In this document: positions 1-5,984 of the stretch, one piece after another | How positions within the stretch are numbered: the stretch's first letter is position 1 | Layout: each line of letters begins with the position of its first letter | Origin: Thermoplasmata archaeon | GTDB taxonomy: Archaea > Thermoplasmatota > E2 > DHVEG-1 | NCBI GenBank assembly: GCA_003649845.1 | Contig: QMTB01000059.1 | Coordinates: forward strand, 1-8,034 | Direction of reading: 5' to 3' | DNA length: 8,034 bases | The notes under the pieces: model-generated | The model's database searches: none | Told to the model about the DNA's origin: nothing | The model's input: only the letters and a program-made list of their open reading frames with translations | Made by a program: the position numbers and the translations under genes

Positions 1-243
1 AAACCACTTCTTACTCCATATACGTTAACTTTTATTCATTTTCTGGCAAGTGGTAATGAGCTAGTTATACAAGAGAATGGATGTTGTTGAGCTATTCAAC
101 ATCCATCATCTCCTCATCCACTTGCCGAACTACTGTCAATAGATTGCAAGATTGATTATAGAGATAAACTCTTCGAATCGTTATTTAGAGGTGATATATC
201 TGCCCAGGATGGTTTCCAAGTTTTTTTATCAAGAAATAAGTAG
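1..243 (+). CDS. 3' part of an unrecognised gene with one in-frame TGA (recoded or pseudogene)
   Basis: Reading from base 1, this frame is open for 29 codons, meets TGA at 88-90, then stays open for 50 more codons to TAG at 241-243. Both halves have the position-specific GC expected of a gene in an AT-rich genome. By my hand count, codon positions 1/2/3 are about 48/38/14% GC before the TGA and 50/36/22% after it, which argues that one frame was translated across the TGA. Residues just before the TGA are ENGCC and just after are AIQHP, so a recoded residue would follow two cysteines; a further Cys lies in SIDCKID. I do not recognise the family. The gene begins outside the window. Alternatives are a selenoprotein C-terminus, a pseudogene with a nonsense mutation, a protein truly ending in ENGCC, or chance. 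Coding origin is fairly likely; the mode of decoding is unknown. Confidence 0.5.
45..126. repeat. Nested inverted repeat / long stem-loop around the in-frame TGA
   Basis: The outer arms GGCAAGTGG (45-53) and CCACTTGCC (118-126) are perfect complements. They continue inward with ATGAG (56-60) against CTCAT (113-117), GAGA (73-76) against TCTC (109-112), and a perfect 10-base arm ATGGATGTTG (77-86) against CAACATCCAT (97-106). That makes about 28 pairs, with a 2-base bulge on each side and one 12-base bulge. The apical loop, 87-96, contains the TGA at 88-90. An alternative inner pairing, GTTGA (86-90) with TCAAC (96-100), is also possible. The complementarity is seen directly; any function in mRNA is inference. 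Confidence 0.6.
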
Positions 244-324
244 TGGGAAGGGAAGGCTGGCCTCACTAGGAGGGGATGGGATGCACTCTAACAAAAAAAC
301 TACCAGCCCGATTCCTTCCACTAC
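240..324 (+). ncRNA. GC-rich stem-loop directly after the TAG stop; SECIS-like or independent RNA candidate
   Basis: The segment is about half G+C by hand count in an otherwise AT-rich intergenic stretch. The arm at 240-251 pairs with 314-324 (11 pairs, bulged G at 247). An internal loop follows, with GAA at 252-254 on one side and CGATT at 309-313 on the other. Then comes a 6-pair GC-rich helix, GGCTGG (255-260) with CCAGCC (303-308). The 42-base apical region holds a small CCTC/GAGG hairpin (261-273) and a run of seven A. Helix, GAA-containing internal loop, then GC-rich helix in a 3' UTR recalls the archaeal SECIS layout, but the large apical loop does not fit the compact archaeal form. 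It could equally be a small RNA or a 3'-end structure. The strand is chosen only because of the upstream frame. Confidence 0.4.
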
Positions 325-349
325 CCAAATAGCATTATCTAATATATAT

Positions 350-372
350 GTTTTTCGCAAATTTGATTTTTT
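350..372 (+). terminator. T-rich probable transcription end
   Basis: T5 (351-355) and T6 (367-372) runs lie downstream of the stem-loop on the plus strand. Archaeal termination typically uses T-rich tracts, so this would suit the end of the transcript carrying the left-edge frame and its stem-loop. It faces the convergent Sm-like gene, whose stop is at 428. Confidence 0.35.
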
Positions 373-427
373 ATAATTGATTTAAAGATGAATTAATAGC
401 ATAAAGAAAAGATACTATGTATAATTT

Positions 428-643
428 CTATTTTATAGATATACTTACAACGTTGTTTCCTCTTAGTATTATCCTACCTAGTCTTTTTTTTGTTTCTTCT
501 GTTATCTCCTCTACATCCTCAAGGACCATGTTCATATATTCGTCATATCCTGATAGTTTACCCTCAATTATTCTTCCATCTTTCAATAGTAGAGATAGGT
601 GTTGATTTACTGCTTTCTCTAGTATATCTAATGGTAGAGTCAT
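428..643 (-). CDS. Sm-like archaeal protein (SmAP/LSm)
   Basis: A 71-residue Sm-fold RNA-binding protein. Family members form rings (usually heptamers) that bind U-rich single-stranded RNA and take part in RNA processing and turnover in the cytoplasm. The Sm1 motif spans about residues 15-46, with LKDGR and then GYDEYMN, including the Asn at 38 that in the family stacks on uridine. The Sm2 motif at about 56-67 carries the hallmark LRGNN (60-64). Length matches a minimal archaeal Sm protein with no extra domains. The ATG at 643 has no Shine-Dalgarno, but a TATA-like box lies about 28 bases upstream, so the mRNA is probably leaderless. It is divergent from the GAPDH-family gene and convergent with the left-edge frame. 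It is not followed in this window by an L37e gene, a common archaeal partner. Confidence 0.95.
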   Translation of the reverse strand: MTLPLDILEKAVNQHLSLLLKDGRIIEGKLSGYDEYMNMVLEDVEEITEETKKRLGRIILRGNNVVSISIK

Positions 644-664
644 AATTTATGGGAAACAACTCTT

Positions 665-676
665 CCTTTTTAAATC
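665..676 (-). promoter_or_regulatory. TATA-like promoter of the Sm-like gene
   Basis: On the minus strand this reads GATTTAAAAAGG, centred about 28 bases before the ATG at 643. That spacing puts transcription start at or within a few bases of the start codon, as in leaderless archaeal mRNAs. No Shine-Dalgarno lies between. Confidence 0.5.
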
Positions 677-718
677 ATTCCCTTTGAGATTTATATTTGG
701 AAAATAGAAAATAATAAT

Positions 719-763
719 AGTTAAAAAGCTTTAATTTATATCGCCTATTATAATTGGGGAGGA
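719..763 (+). promoter_or_regulatory. Promoter and Shine-Dalgarno of the GAPDH-family gene
   Basis: A TATA-like stretch around 719-731 (AGTTAAAAAGCTT) or the adjacent TTTAATTTATA (730-740) precedes a clear GGGGAGGA at 756-763. Its GGAGG core (758-762) sits 7 bases before the ATG at 770. Unlike the Sm gene and several genes further right, this transcript therefore has a leader with a ribosome binding site. The first TATA candidate gives the more sensible transcription start, near 750. Confidence 0.55.
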
Positions 764-769
764 TACCCA

Positions 770-1840
770 ATGTCCGATGGAAATATTGTTCATGTGGTTG
801 GAACAGGAACTATTGGCGAACCTTTAATCGGTTTATTATGCGATGCAAGAGAAGAATTAGGAATCGACGAGGTAACCTTTTATAAACACACTCCTAATTT
901 GATTGATAGACCAAAGATAAAAGGTTTGATGAATAGAGGTGCAAATCTTGTAGCTGCAAATGATAAGATCAAGGATTTCCAAGAACTTGGATTGGAACCA
1001 ATGTATGAAGCAGAGGAGGCAATAAAGAGGGCATCTGTAGTTATCGATTGTACTCCAAAAGGAACAGGATTGTTAAATAAAGAGAGATACTATAATAAAT
1101 ATAAAAATAAGGTTAAAGGTTTTCTCGCTCAAGGTTCAGAGTTTGGCTTTGGTAAGATGTATGCTGTTGGAATTAACGATGAAGCTATTACCAAAAAAGA
1201 TAAGTTTATCCATATCGTAAGCTGTAATACACATAATATAGCTGTTCTAATCAAAACCCTTGCCATAGAAGGTAGTAAAACCTCTCATCTTAAAGAAGGT
1301 AAATTTCTATGTATTAGGAGAGCTAATGATATCAGTCAGGTTAAAAGTTTTGTTCCATCACCAGAGATAAGTAAACATGGTGATCCTGATATGGGTACTC
1401 ATCATGCTCGTGATGTATATCACCTCTATAAAACACTAGGTTTAGAGTTAAATGTATTCTCTAGCGCTTTAAAGATAAATACTCAATATATGCATAGTAT
1501 ATGGTTTGATATTAAACTTACAAATAAAATTACTCAAGATGAGGCTATACAGAGATTCCTTGATAATCCGAAGGTTGCAGTGACAAACAAATTATCTGCA
1601 AATCTAGTATTCTCCTATGGTAGAGACCATGGACATTATGGTAGAATTCTAAATCAAACTGTTATAGTTTTACCAAGTATACATGTTTTAAATGAAAATG
1701 AAGTAATAGGATTCTGTTTCACACCTCAAGATGGAAATTCTCTACTGAGTAGTATATCTGCAACAGAGAGATTCCTATATCCAGATACCTATAAAGAACA
1801 ACTTAAATGTCTAGGTCCCCTATTATTCCAAGAGGTGTAA
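770..1840 (+). CDS. Type II (archaeal) glyceraldehyde-3-phosphate dehydrogenase family protein, divergent
   Basis: A 356-residue relative of archaeal GAPDH, which in the family oxidises glyceraldehyde-3-phosphate to 1,3-bisphosphoglycerate with NAD(P) in glycolysis/gluconeogenesis. The N-terminal nucleotide-binding motif is GTGTIG (11-16), and the fold continues through VIDCTPKGTG (91-100). The catalytic Cys is C152 in SCNTH, where the family usually has SCNTTG. The catalytic His is in THHARDV (H211/H212), matching the family SHHGPDV. IRRAND (182-187) and SANLVF also match the catalytic domain. It is longer than the usual 330-340 residues, with extra sequence near residues 22-40, and has Glu after GTGTIG where Lys/Arg is common. 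The family is secure; the exact substrate and cofactor are not. The HD gene follows after 24 bases, suggesting co-transcription. Confidence 0.85.
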   Translation: MSDGNIVHVVGTGTIGEPLIGLLCDAREELGIDEVTFYKHTPNLIDRPKIKGLMNRGANLVAANDKIKDFQELGLEPMYEAEEAIKRASVVIDCTPKGTGLLNKERYYNKYKNKVKGFLAQGSEFGFGKMYAVGINDEAITKKDKFIHIVSCNTHNIAVLIKTLAIEGSKTSHLKEGKFLCIRRANDISQVKSFVPSPEISKHGDPDMGTHHARDVYHLYKTLGLELNVFSSALKINTQYMHSIWFDIKLTNKITQDEAIQRFLDNPKVAVTNKLSANLVFSYGRDHGHYGRILNQTVIVLPSIHVLNENEVIGFCFTPQDGNSLLSSISATERFLYPDTYKEQLKCLGPLLFQEV

Positions 1841-1864
1841 TAACAGCAAGCTCATCTTATTAAA

Positions 1865-3133
1865 ATGGGCGATGATATGGATATTCAACATAAGATTATA
1901 CGTGATTCTATACATGGAAATATTAGAATAGATGGCTTATTCCTTGAATTAGTTGATACCCCTGAGGTTCAACGTTTATACAATATTAAACAACTTGGTT
2001 TAGCTCACCTAGTATTTCCAGGGGCCCACCATACTAGATTAGAACATTCTCTAGGTTCCTATGATATTGCAGGTAGAATCTCAGAATCTTTGAATCTTGA
2101 TAGAGAAACATCGGATATTTTACGTTGTGCTGCATTACTACATGATATAGGCCATGGTCCATTCTCTCATACACTTGAATCTATCCTTAGAGTTTACTTA
2201 AATGTTGATCATGTTGATCTCACAGAGAAACTAATTTTTGGGGAATACAATGTTTATGATGATGCTGAAAAAGCATTTATTGAAACAAAAACAGTTAGTG
2301 AGATTCTTGATAATTATAGTGTTGATAAAAGATTAATTACAGATATGATACATGGGAATAAAACAAAACCTATGTTTCTAAGTCAGATTATCAATGGTGC
2401 GGTAGATGCGGATCAGCTGGATTATCTACTAAGAGATGCATATTATACTGGGGTAGCCTATGGATTGATCGATATTGAAAGATTTCTTCAAACACTGGAG
2501 CTATATGATGATGAGATAGCTATAGATAGAAAAGGTGTAGGTGTAATTGAGAATATCCTGATGGCACGGGCTTTAATGTATTCATCGGTTTATTTCCATA
2601 AAACTGTTCGTATAGCTGAGTTGATGTTATCTAAATCCATAGAGATGATAGAGAGTATTCAACCTTTTGATTTCTTCAAAATGACAGATGCAGAGTTTAT
2701 AATAAAACTTAAAAATATGGGGGGATATCAAAGGGAGATAGCTACTAGATTAAAATATAGATGTTTATTTAAACAGGCATATATGCTTATGCAGCATCAG
2801 ATAGATGAAGAAAAAAAATCTATTATAGACAAGTTAAATCAATATGATTTACGTAGAGAGAAAGAACAGGAGTTTGAAGATACCCTTGGTATACCAAGAG
2901 GTCATATAATAATAGATGTTCCTGCAAGAGAACTCCGTCAATCTGAACCTCGTCTTCTAAGGACGAATATCCCTATAGTTGATCTAGATGAGAAGAAGAA
3001 ACTGGAGGATTTTACACCAGTTGCATCTGCTATAAGAATGCGTGCTATACCAGATTGGTCTCTGATGGTTGTGACAGATGAGAGGTATAAAGAAGAGGTT
3101 ATGAAAAAAGCAGAGAAGATAATATTTGAATAA
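1865..3133 (+). CDS. HD-domain phosphohydrolase, dNTPase/SAMHD1-like (COG1078)
   Basis: A 422-residue metal-dependent HD hydrolase of the group that includes dGTPases and SAMHD1; such enzymes commonly split dNTPs into nucleoside and triphosphate, limiting dNTP pools. The opening IRDSIHGNI and TRLEHSLG (57-64, metal His H61) are typical. ALLHDIGHGPFSH (90-102) holds the HD pair H93/D94, and VDADQLDYLLRD (180-191) supplies the distal Asp. All four metal-binding positions appear intact. The C-terminal part (about 260-422) is helical and charged, as in the family, and its role is unclear. No Shine-Dalgarno precedes the ATG at 1865; an in-frame ATG at 1877 is an alternative start that loses only four residues. 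It probably shares the GAPDH transcript. A substrate other than dNTP cannot be excluded. Confidence 0.9.
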   Translation: MGDDMDIQHKIIRDSIHGNIRIDGLFLELVDTPEVQRLYNIKQLGLAHLVFPGAHHTRLEHSLGSYDIAGRISESLNLDRETSDILRCAALLHDIGHGPFSHTLESILRVYLNVDHVDLTEKLIFGEYNVYDDAEKAFIETKTVSEILDNYSVDKRLITDMIHGNKTKPMFLSQIINGAVDADQLDYLLRDAYYTGVAYGLIDIERFLQTLELYDDEIAIDRKGVGVIENILMARALMYSSVYFHKTVRIAELMLSKSIEMIESIQPFDFFKMTDAEFIIKLKNMGGYQREIATRLKYRCLFKQAYMLMQHQIDEEKKSIIDKLNQYDLRREKEQEFEDTLGIPRGHIIIDVPARELRQSEPRLLRTNIPIVDLDEKKKLEDFTPVASAIRMRAIPDWSLMVVTDERYKEEVMKKAEKIIFE

Positions 3134-3145
3134 CCCATGGTAATG

Positions 3146-3187
3146 TTTTTTAAATATGGTTATAGTTTCATAGGAGAGATTTGGAGG
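3146..3187 (+). promoter_or_regulatory. Promoter and Shine-Dalgarno that fix the AsnRS start
   Basis: TTTTTTAAATAT (3145-3156 region) is a TATA-like box about 46 bases before the ATG at 3197, giving transcription start near 3176. GGAGG at 3183-3187 is 9 bases before that ATG. An upstream in-frame ATG at 3137 lies before the TATA box, so it would not be on the transcript. The T6 run at 3146-3151 may also end the upstream GAPDH-HD transcript. Confidence 0.6.
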
Positions 3188-3196
3188 AGAAAAACT

Positions 3197-4507
3197 ATGG
3201 ATGAACAACAATGGGTTAAAATCAGGGATATACTAGATGGTAAATATACTGGGGAGATAGTTGGTATCAGAGGGTGGATCTATCGCACTAGAAGCAGTGG
3301 TAGTATCGTTTTCACTATAATAAGAGATGTGACAGGTGTTATACAGGCTACTATAAAGAAAGGTAGTCTATCTGATGAAGAATTTGAAAATGCAGAGAAA
3401 GCGTTAATTGAATCTTCTGTTAAAATCAAAGGCGAGGTTGTTGAGGATCCTAGAGCTCCTGATGGATATGAGATTCGTGTTAAAAAATTTGAGGTAGTTA
3501 ATTTTGCTGAGCCATTCCCAATTGGAGAGGATCAGAGTCCTGAGTTTCTATTGGATCAACGTCATCTATGGATTAGATCTAGAAAACTAACATCTGTATT
3601 CAAGATAAGATCTACTATAGTTGGAGCTATCCACAAGTTTTTCCGTAATCTAGGTTTCATAGAATTTGAGGCACCTATATTGCAACCGAATCAATGTGAA
3701 GGAGGGGCAACTCTCTTTGAAGTCAAATATTATGATCGTAAAACTTATCTCTCTCAATCCTGGCAGCTCTATGCAGAGGCAGGTATCTTTGCTTTAGAAA
3801 GGATTTATAATATGGGTCCAACTTTTAGAGCGGAGAAATCAAAAACATCTAGACATCTCTCAGAATTCTGGATGGCTGAAATGGAAGCAGCTTGGATGGA
3901 TTTATATGATGTGATAGATATAGCTAAAGATGAGATAAGATTTATATTAGAAGAGGTTCTCAGATATCATAAATCTGATTTAGAATATCTCCAACAGGAT
4001 ATAGAGAAACTCAAGGGAATAGCAGATAGTGAATTCCCTACTATAACCTATGATGAGGCTTTAGATATCCTACGAACCAAGGAGAATATGGAGATAGAAT
4101 GGGGTAAAGATCTTAGAACCATAGAAGAGAATTTATTGATGAAACATTTTGAAACCCCTGTAGTAGTGACAAACTATCCATTAGAAATCATGGCTTTTTA
4201 TAAACCACCTGATCCAAAGAATCCAAAAACCGCTCTATGTTTCGATATGATCGCACCAGAAGGCTATGGGGAAATAATAGGTGGATCTCAACGTAGTCTT
4301 GATATAGAGTATATGCGCAGAAGGTTAGAAGAAGCTGGTGAAAATATAGAGAACTATGAATGGTATTTCGATCTCCGTAGATACGGCTCTATACCTCATT
4401 CTGGCTATGGCCTTGGAGTAGAACGTGTTGTTGCATGGATATGTAATCTTGATAATATCAAAGATGCTATACCATTTCCACGTACAATGAATAGATATAG
4501 ACCATAG
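3197..4507 (+). CDS. asnS: Asparaginyl-tRNA synthetase, archaeal type
   Basis: A 436-residue class IIb synthetase that joins asparagine to tRNA-Asn in the cytoplasm. The N-terminal OB-fold anticodon-binding domain covers about residues 20-103. Motif 1 is near 152-164 (GFIEFEAPILQP). Next come EGGATLFEV and YLSQSWQLYAEAG, typical of the amino-acid pocket. Motif 2 begins FRAEKS and continues through SEFWMAEME (210-230), and motif 3 is GYGLGVER (403-410). The C-terminus FPRTMNRYRP has PRT, as in AsnRS, rather than the PRD common in AspRS. The full OB fold argues against the AS-AR asparagine synthetase paralogue. Presence of AsnRS suggests direct charging of Asn, though amidotransferase genes cannot be assessed here. 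The start is set by the GGAGG site. Acylphosphatase follows after 11 bases, very likely in the same operon. Confidence 0.93.
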   Translation: MDEQQWVKIRDILDGKYTGEIVGIRGWIYRTRSSGSIVFTIIRDVTGVIQATIKKGSLSDEEFENAEKALIESSVKIKGEVVEDPRAPDGYEIRVKKFEVVNFAEPFPIGEDQSPEFLLDQRHLWIRSRKLTSVFKIRSTIVGAIHKFFRNLGFIEFEAPILQPNQCEGGATLFEVKYYDRKTYLSQSWQLYAEAGIFALERIYNMGPTFRAEKSKTSRHLSEFWMAEMEAAWMDLYDVIDIAKDEIRFILEEVLRYHKSDLEYLQQDIEKLKGIADSEFPTITYDEALDILRTKENMEIEWGKDLRTIEENLLMKHFETPVVVTNYPLEIMAFYKPPDPKNPKTALCFDMIAPEGYGEIIGGSQRSLDIEYMRRRLEEAGENIENYEWYFDLRRYGSIPHSGYGLGVERVVAWICNLDNIKDAIPFPRTMNRYRP

Positions 4508-4518
4508 AGAGTGATAAG

Positions 4519-4794
4519 ATGATAGTTGCTAAACATGTACTTATATCTGGTAGAGTACAAGGAGTATGGTTTAGAGCAACTACCAAAGAGAAAGCAGAGG
4601 AATATAATATTAAAGGATGGGTGAGAAATACATCTGATGGAAAAGTAGAGGCAGTATTCATCGGAGAAGAAGAGGATGTAGAGAAGATGATACAATGGTG
4701 TCATCATGGTCCACCATTAGCTAGAGTAGAAAAAGTAGAGGTTTCTTCTTATCCATCTACTGAGGATTTTAAAGATTTCACTATAAGATACTAG
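4519..4794 (+). CDS. acyP: Acylphosphatase
   Basis: A 91-residue acylphosphatase that hydrolyses carboxyl-phosphate bonds of small acyl phosphates in the cytoplasm. The signature GRVQGVWFR (11-19) carries the phosphate-binding loop and catalytic Arg R19; GWVRNTSDGKVEA (33-45) carries catalytic Asn N37. Length is normal for the stand-alone enzyme, so this is not a fragment of the HypF hydrogenase maturation protein, whose N-terminal domain is related. It begins 11 bases after the AsnRS stop with only a weak GAGTGAT before the ATG, suggesting translation from the AsnRS transcript. 1,3-Bisphosphoglycerate is a known acylphosphatase substrate, so the nearby GAPDH-family gene is a possible but unproven link. 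Its TAG stop overlaps the stop of the opposing UPF0282 gene. Confidence 0.95.
   Translation: MIVAKHVLISGRVQGVWFRATTKEKAEEYNIKGWVRNTSDGKVEAVFIGEEEDVEKMIQWCHHGPPLARVEKVEVSSYPSTEDFKDFTIRY
4791..4794. other. CTAG shared by two convergent stop codons
   Basis: The plus-strand acylphosphatase ends in TAG at 4792-4794, and the minus-strand UPF0282 gene ends in TAG read from 4793-4791. The two stops occupy one palindromic CTAG. There is no room for a terminator between the genes, so each transcript must run into the other gene and give antisense overlap. Confidence 0.95.
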
Positions 4795-5645
4795 TCTTTT
4801 ATCTCATTCCAAAGTTCTTTTCGATGTGCTTCTAATGTATTATTCTCCAATCCTAAGTATTCAGCGAATGTTTTCACTCTATCTTTACCAATCTCATAAG
4901 GTTTAGGAAAACGAGTTTTATATTGAAGATCTCTAAGTAGATGATGATCCAATATAACCTCACAATTCTCTACTTCATTGAGTATTCTAACAAGGTTATC
5001 AGAGGCATCTTCTAGGTTTCTCCTACTGAAACGCCAACCGAGGAATAAAGTAGGAGGTCCATCTATAATTAATAGATCTGGTTTCTCTGCTATTATATAA
5101 TCTGCTGCATCTTTAGTTACAGGTCCTTGAACATCAGAGGCATGGAGAAGCTTTGTTTTACCATCATCAACAGTTGTCATAATAACATATCCAAGTCTAA
5201 CATTAGCTGGTCCATGGAAGAAAGGTGGAGAAAACTTGATTTTAGTATCCTTGATCTCATAGGTAGAGTCATCACAGTATATCAACTCACATTTATCCTT
5301 CACTATTTCTCTAAATTCTTCTCCTCTACCTCGCTGAGAAGCATTGATGTTACTAGATATATCCTTCGCAAAAACCTTTTTTCCTTCATAAAAAGTTTCA
5401 GATGGATCATAATGGTCATAATGGTAGTGAGATATAACTAGTATATCACAATCCCTAGCTTTCTCAGCTATAATCTGTTTTGTTTTTTCAAGCATCTCTA
5501 TCTCTTGTGGTGCAGGTGGTAAACCATATCTAGATGGTCCAAGTGCAGCAGAAGGATCTATAAAAATTTTATAATCCTTTGTTTCCACATAGGTTGCCAT
5601 TGAACGTACTCCAAGTGAATCAGAGGCTATAGGTTCTATATTCAT
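4791..5645 (-). CDS. UPF0282 metallo-beta-lactamase-fold hydrolase (COG2248)
   Basis: A 284-residue member of an archaea-enriched MBL-fold family of unknown substrate. The N-terminus IEPIASDSLGVRSMATYVE and the GLPPAP segment are family hallmarks. The metal motif is SHYHYDH (72-78: H73, H75, D77, H78). Further probable ligands are H144 in FFHGP, D171 in HASDVQGP and H235 in DHHLLRD. It has no signal peptide or membrane segment, so it is cytosolic. The start is taken as ATG at 5645; an upstream TTG at 5663 would add six residues that the family does not need. It has its own promoter and is separated by 94 bases from the DUF504 gene. It faces the acylphosphatase gene and overlaps it by four bases. 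Family is confident; biochemical role is unknown. Confidence 0.9.
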   Translation of the reverse strand: MNIEPIASDSLGVRSMATYVETKDYKIFIDPSAALGPSRYGLPPAPQEIEMLEKTKQIIAEKARDCDILVISHYHYDHYDPSETFYEGKKVFAKDISSNINASQRGRGEEFREIVKDKCELIYCDDSTYEIKDTKIKFSPPFFHGPANVRLGYVIMTTVDDGKTKLLHASDVQGPVTKDAADYIIAEKPDLLIIDGPPTLFLGWRFSRRNLEDASDNLVRILNEVENCEVILDHHLLRDLQYKTRFPKPYEIGKDRVKTFAEYLGLENNTLEAHRKELWNEIKD

Positions 5646-5668
5646 AATCTCATCGAGATACAAAATTA

Positions 5669-5680
5669 TTAGCTAGCTAA
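5669..5680 (-). promoter_or_regulatory. 12-base palindrome over the promoter position of the UPF0282 gene
   Basis: TTAGCTAGCTAA is a perfect 12-base palindrome lying 24-35 bases before the ATG at 5645, where an archaeal TATA box for a leaderless transcript would sit. The flanking minus-strand sequence ACTTTTTAGCTA also provides a TATA-like core. It could be a TATA region, an operator that blocks TBP binding, or both. A second palindrome, TTCAATTGAA, lies further upstream at 5707-5716. Confidence 0.4.
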
Positions 5681-5739
5681 AAAGTATTTCTAAAAAACCT
5701 TAGTGATTCAATTGAAGTAGATAATTCAATATAGAGTAG

Positions 5740-5982
5740 CTATTTTATCTCTCTTCTGTCAAATAGATTCCTTCCGTTATAAACGATTTTAAAAACCCTA
5801 TGATGTGGTATCATAGCATCATCTGCTTCAATAAATGTTTTACCTATAGATTTTATCTCATCTCCTCTCAGTACCCTTGTGTTATTGGGTGCTCCTCTAT
5901 GTATATACCATATCTCAACTTTACTTAGATCATATTCCTTCCGCCATTTTATCTCATTTAATATATCTCTAACTAGATTCAT
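5740..5982 (-). CDS. MJ1316/DUF504 (UPF0248) domain protein, predicted RNA-end binding
   Basis: An 80-residue protein consisting of a single MJ1316-type domain (DUF504, UPF0248). The pattern RDILNEIKW at the N-terminus, the central GDEI and FIEADD segments, and IPHHRVFKIVYNG (58-70) followed by FDRR match the family. The family is widespread in archaea and occurs as a module in some eukaryotic proteins; comparative studies predicted recognition of RNA with cyclic phosphate ends, which to my knowledge is not firmly tested. The ATG at 5982 lies two bases after the stop of the glyoxalase II-like gene and has no good Shine-Dalgarno, so translation is probably coupled. A TTG at 5991 would give three more residues and a 7-base overlap. 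Confidence 0.85.
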   Translation of the reverse strand: MNLVRDILNEIKWRKEYDLSKVEIWYIHRGAPNNTRVLRGDEIKSIGKTFIEADDAMIPHHRVFKIVYNGRNLFDRREIK

Positions 5983-5984
5983 TT

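Noticed and set aside
240..324. Kink-turn in the stem-loop at the G-A rich internal loop
   Set aside because: The order of the bulge and the GA pairs is opposite to the kink-turn consensus when read on the plus strand.
240..327. Possible tRNA: GTAGTGG/CCACTAC form seven pairs, closely followed by CCA, with CCCGATTCC resembling a T arm
   Set aside because: No T stem pairs, the D and anticodon arms are missing, and the CCA is not in register after a discriminator base.
152..376. 74-residue plus-strand frame at the left edge
   Set aside because: It overlaps the coding-like frame 1-243 in another phase and then crosses the GC-rich stem-loop. The sequence is low in protein character and has no promoter or ribosome site.
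3137..3196. 20-residue N-terminal extension of AsnRS
   Set aside because: It begins upstream of the TATA box, has no ribosome site, and homologues as I recall them start near the OB fold. GGAGG supports ATG 3197.
4405..4707. 100-residue minus-strand frame
   Set aside because: It lies opposite the 3' end of AsnRS and most of acylphosphatase, both secure genes; it is a shadow frame.
5127..5441. 104-residue plus-strand frame
   Set aside because: It is antisense to the UPF0282 gene and has no family features.
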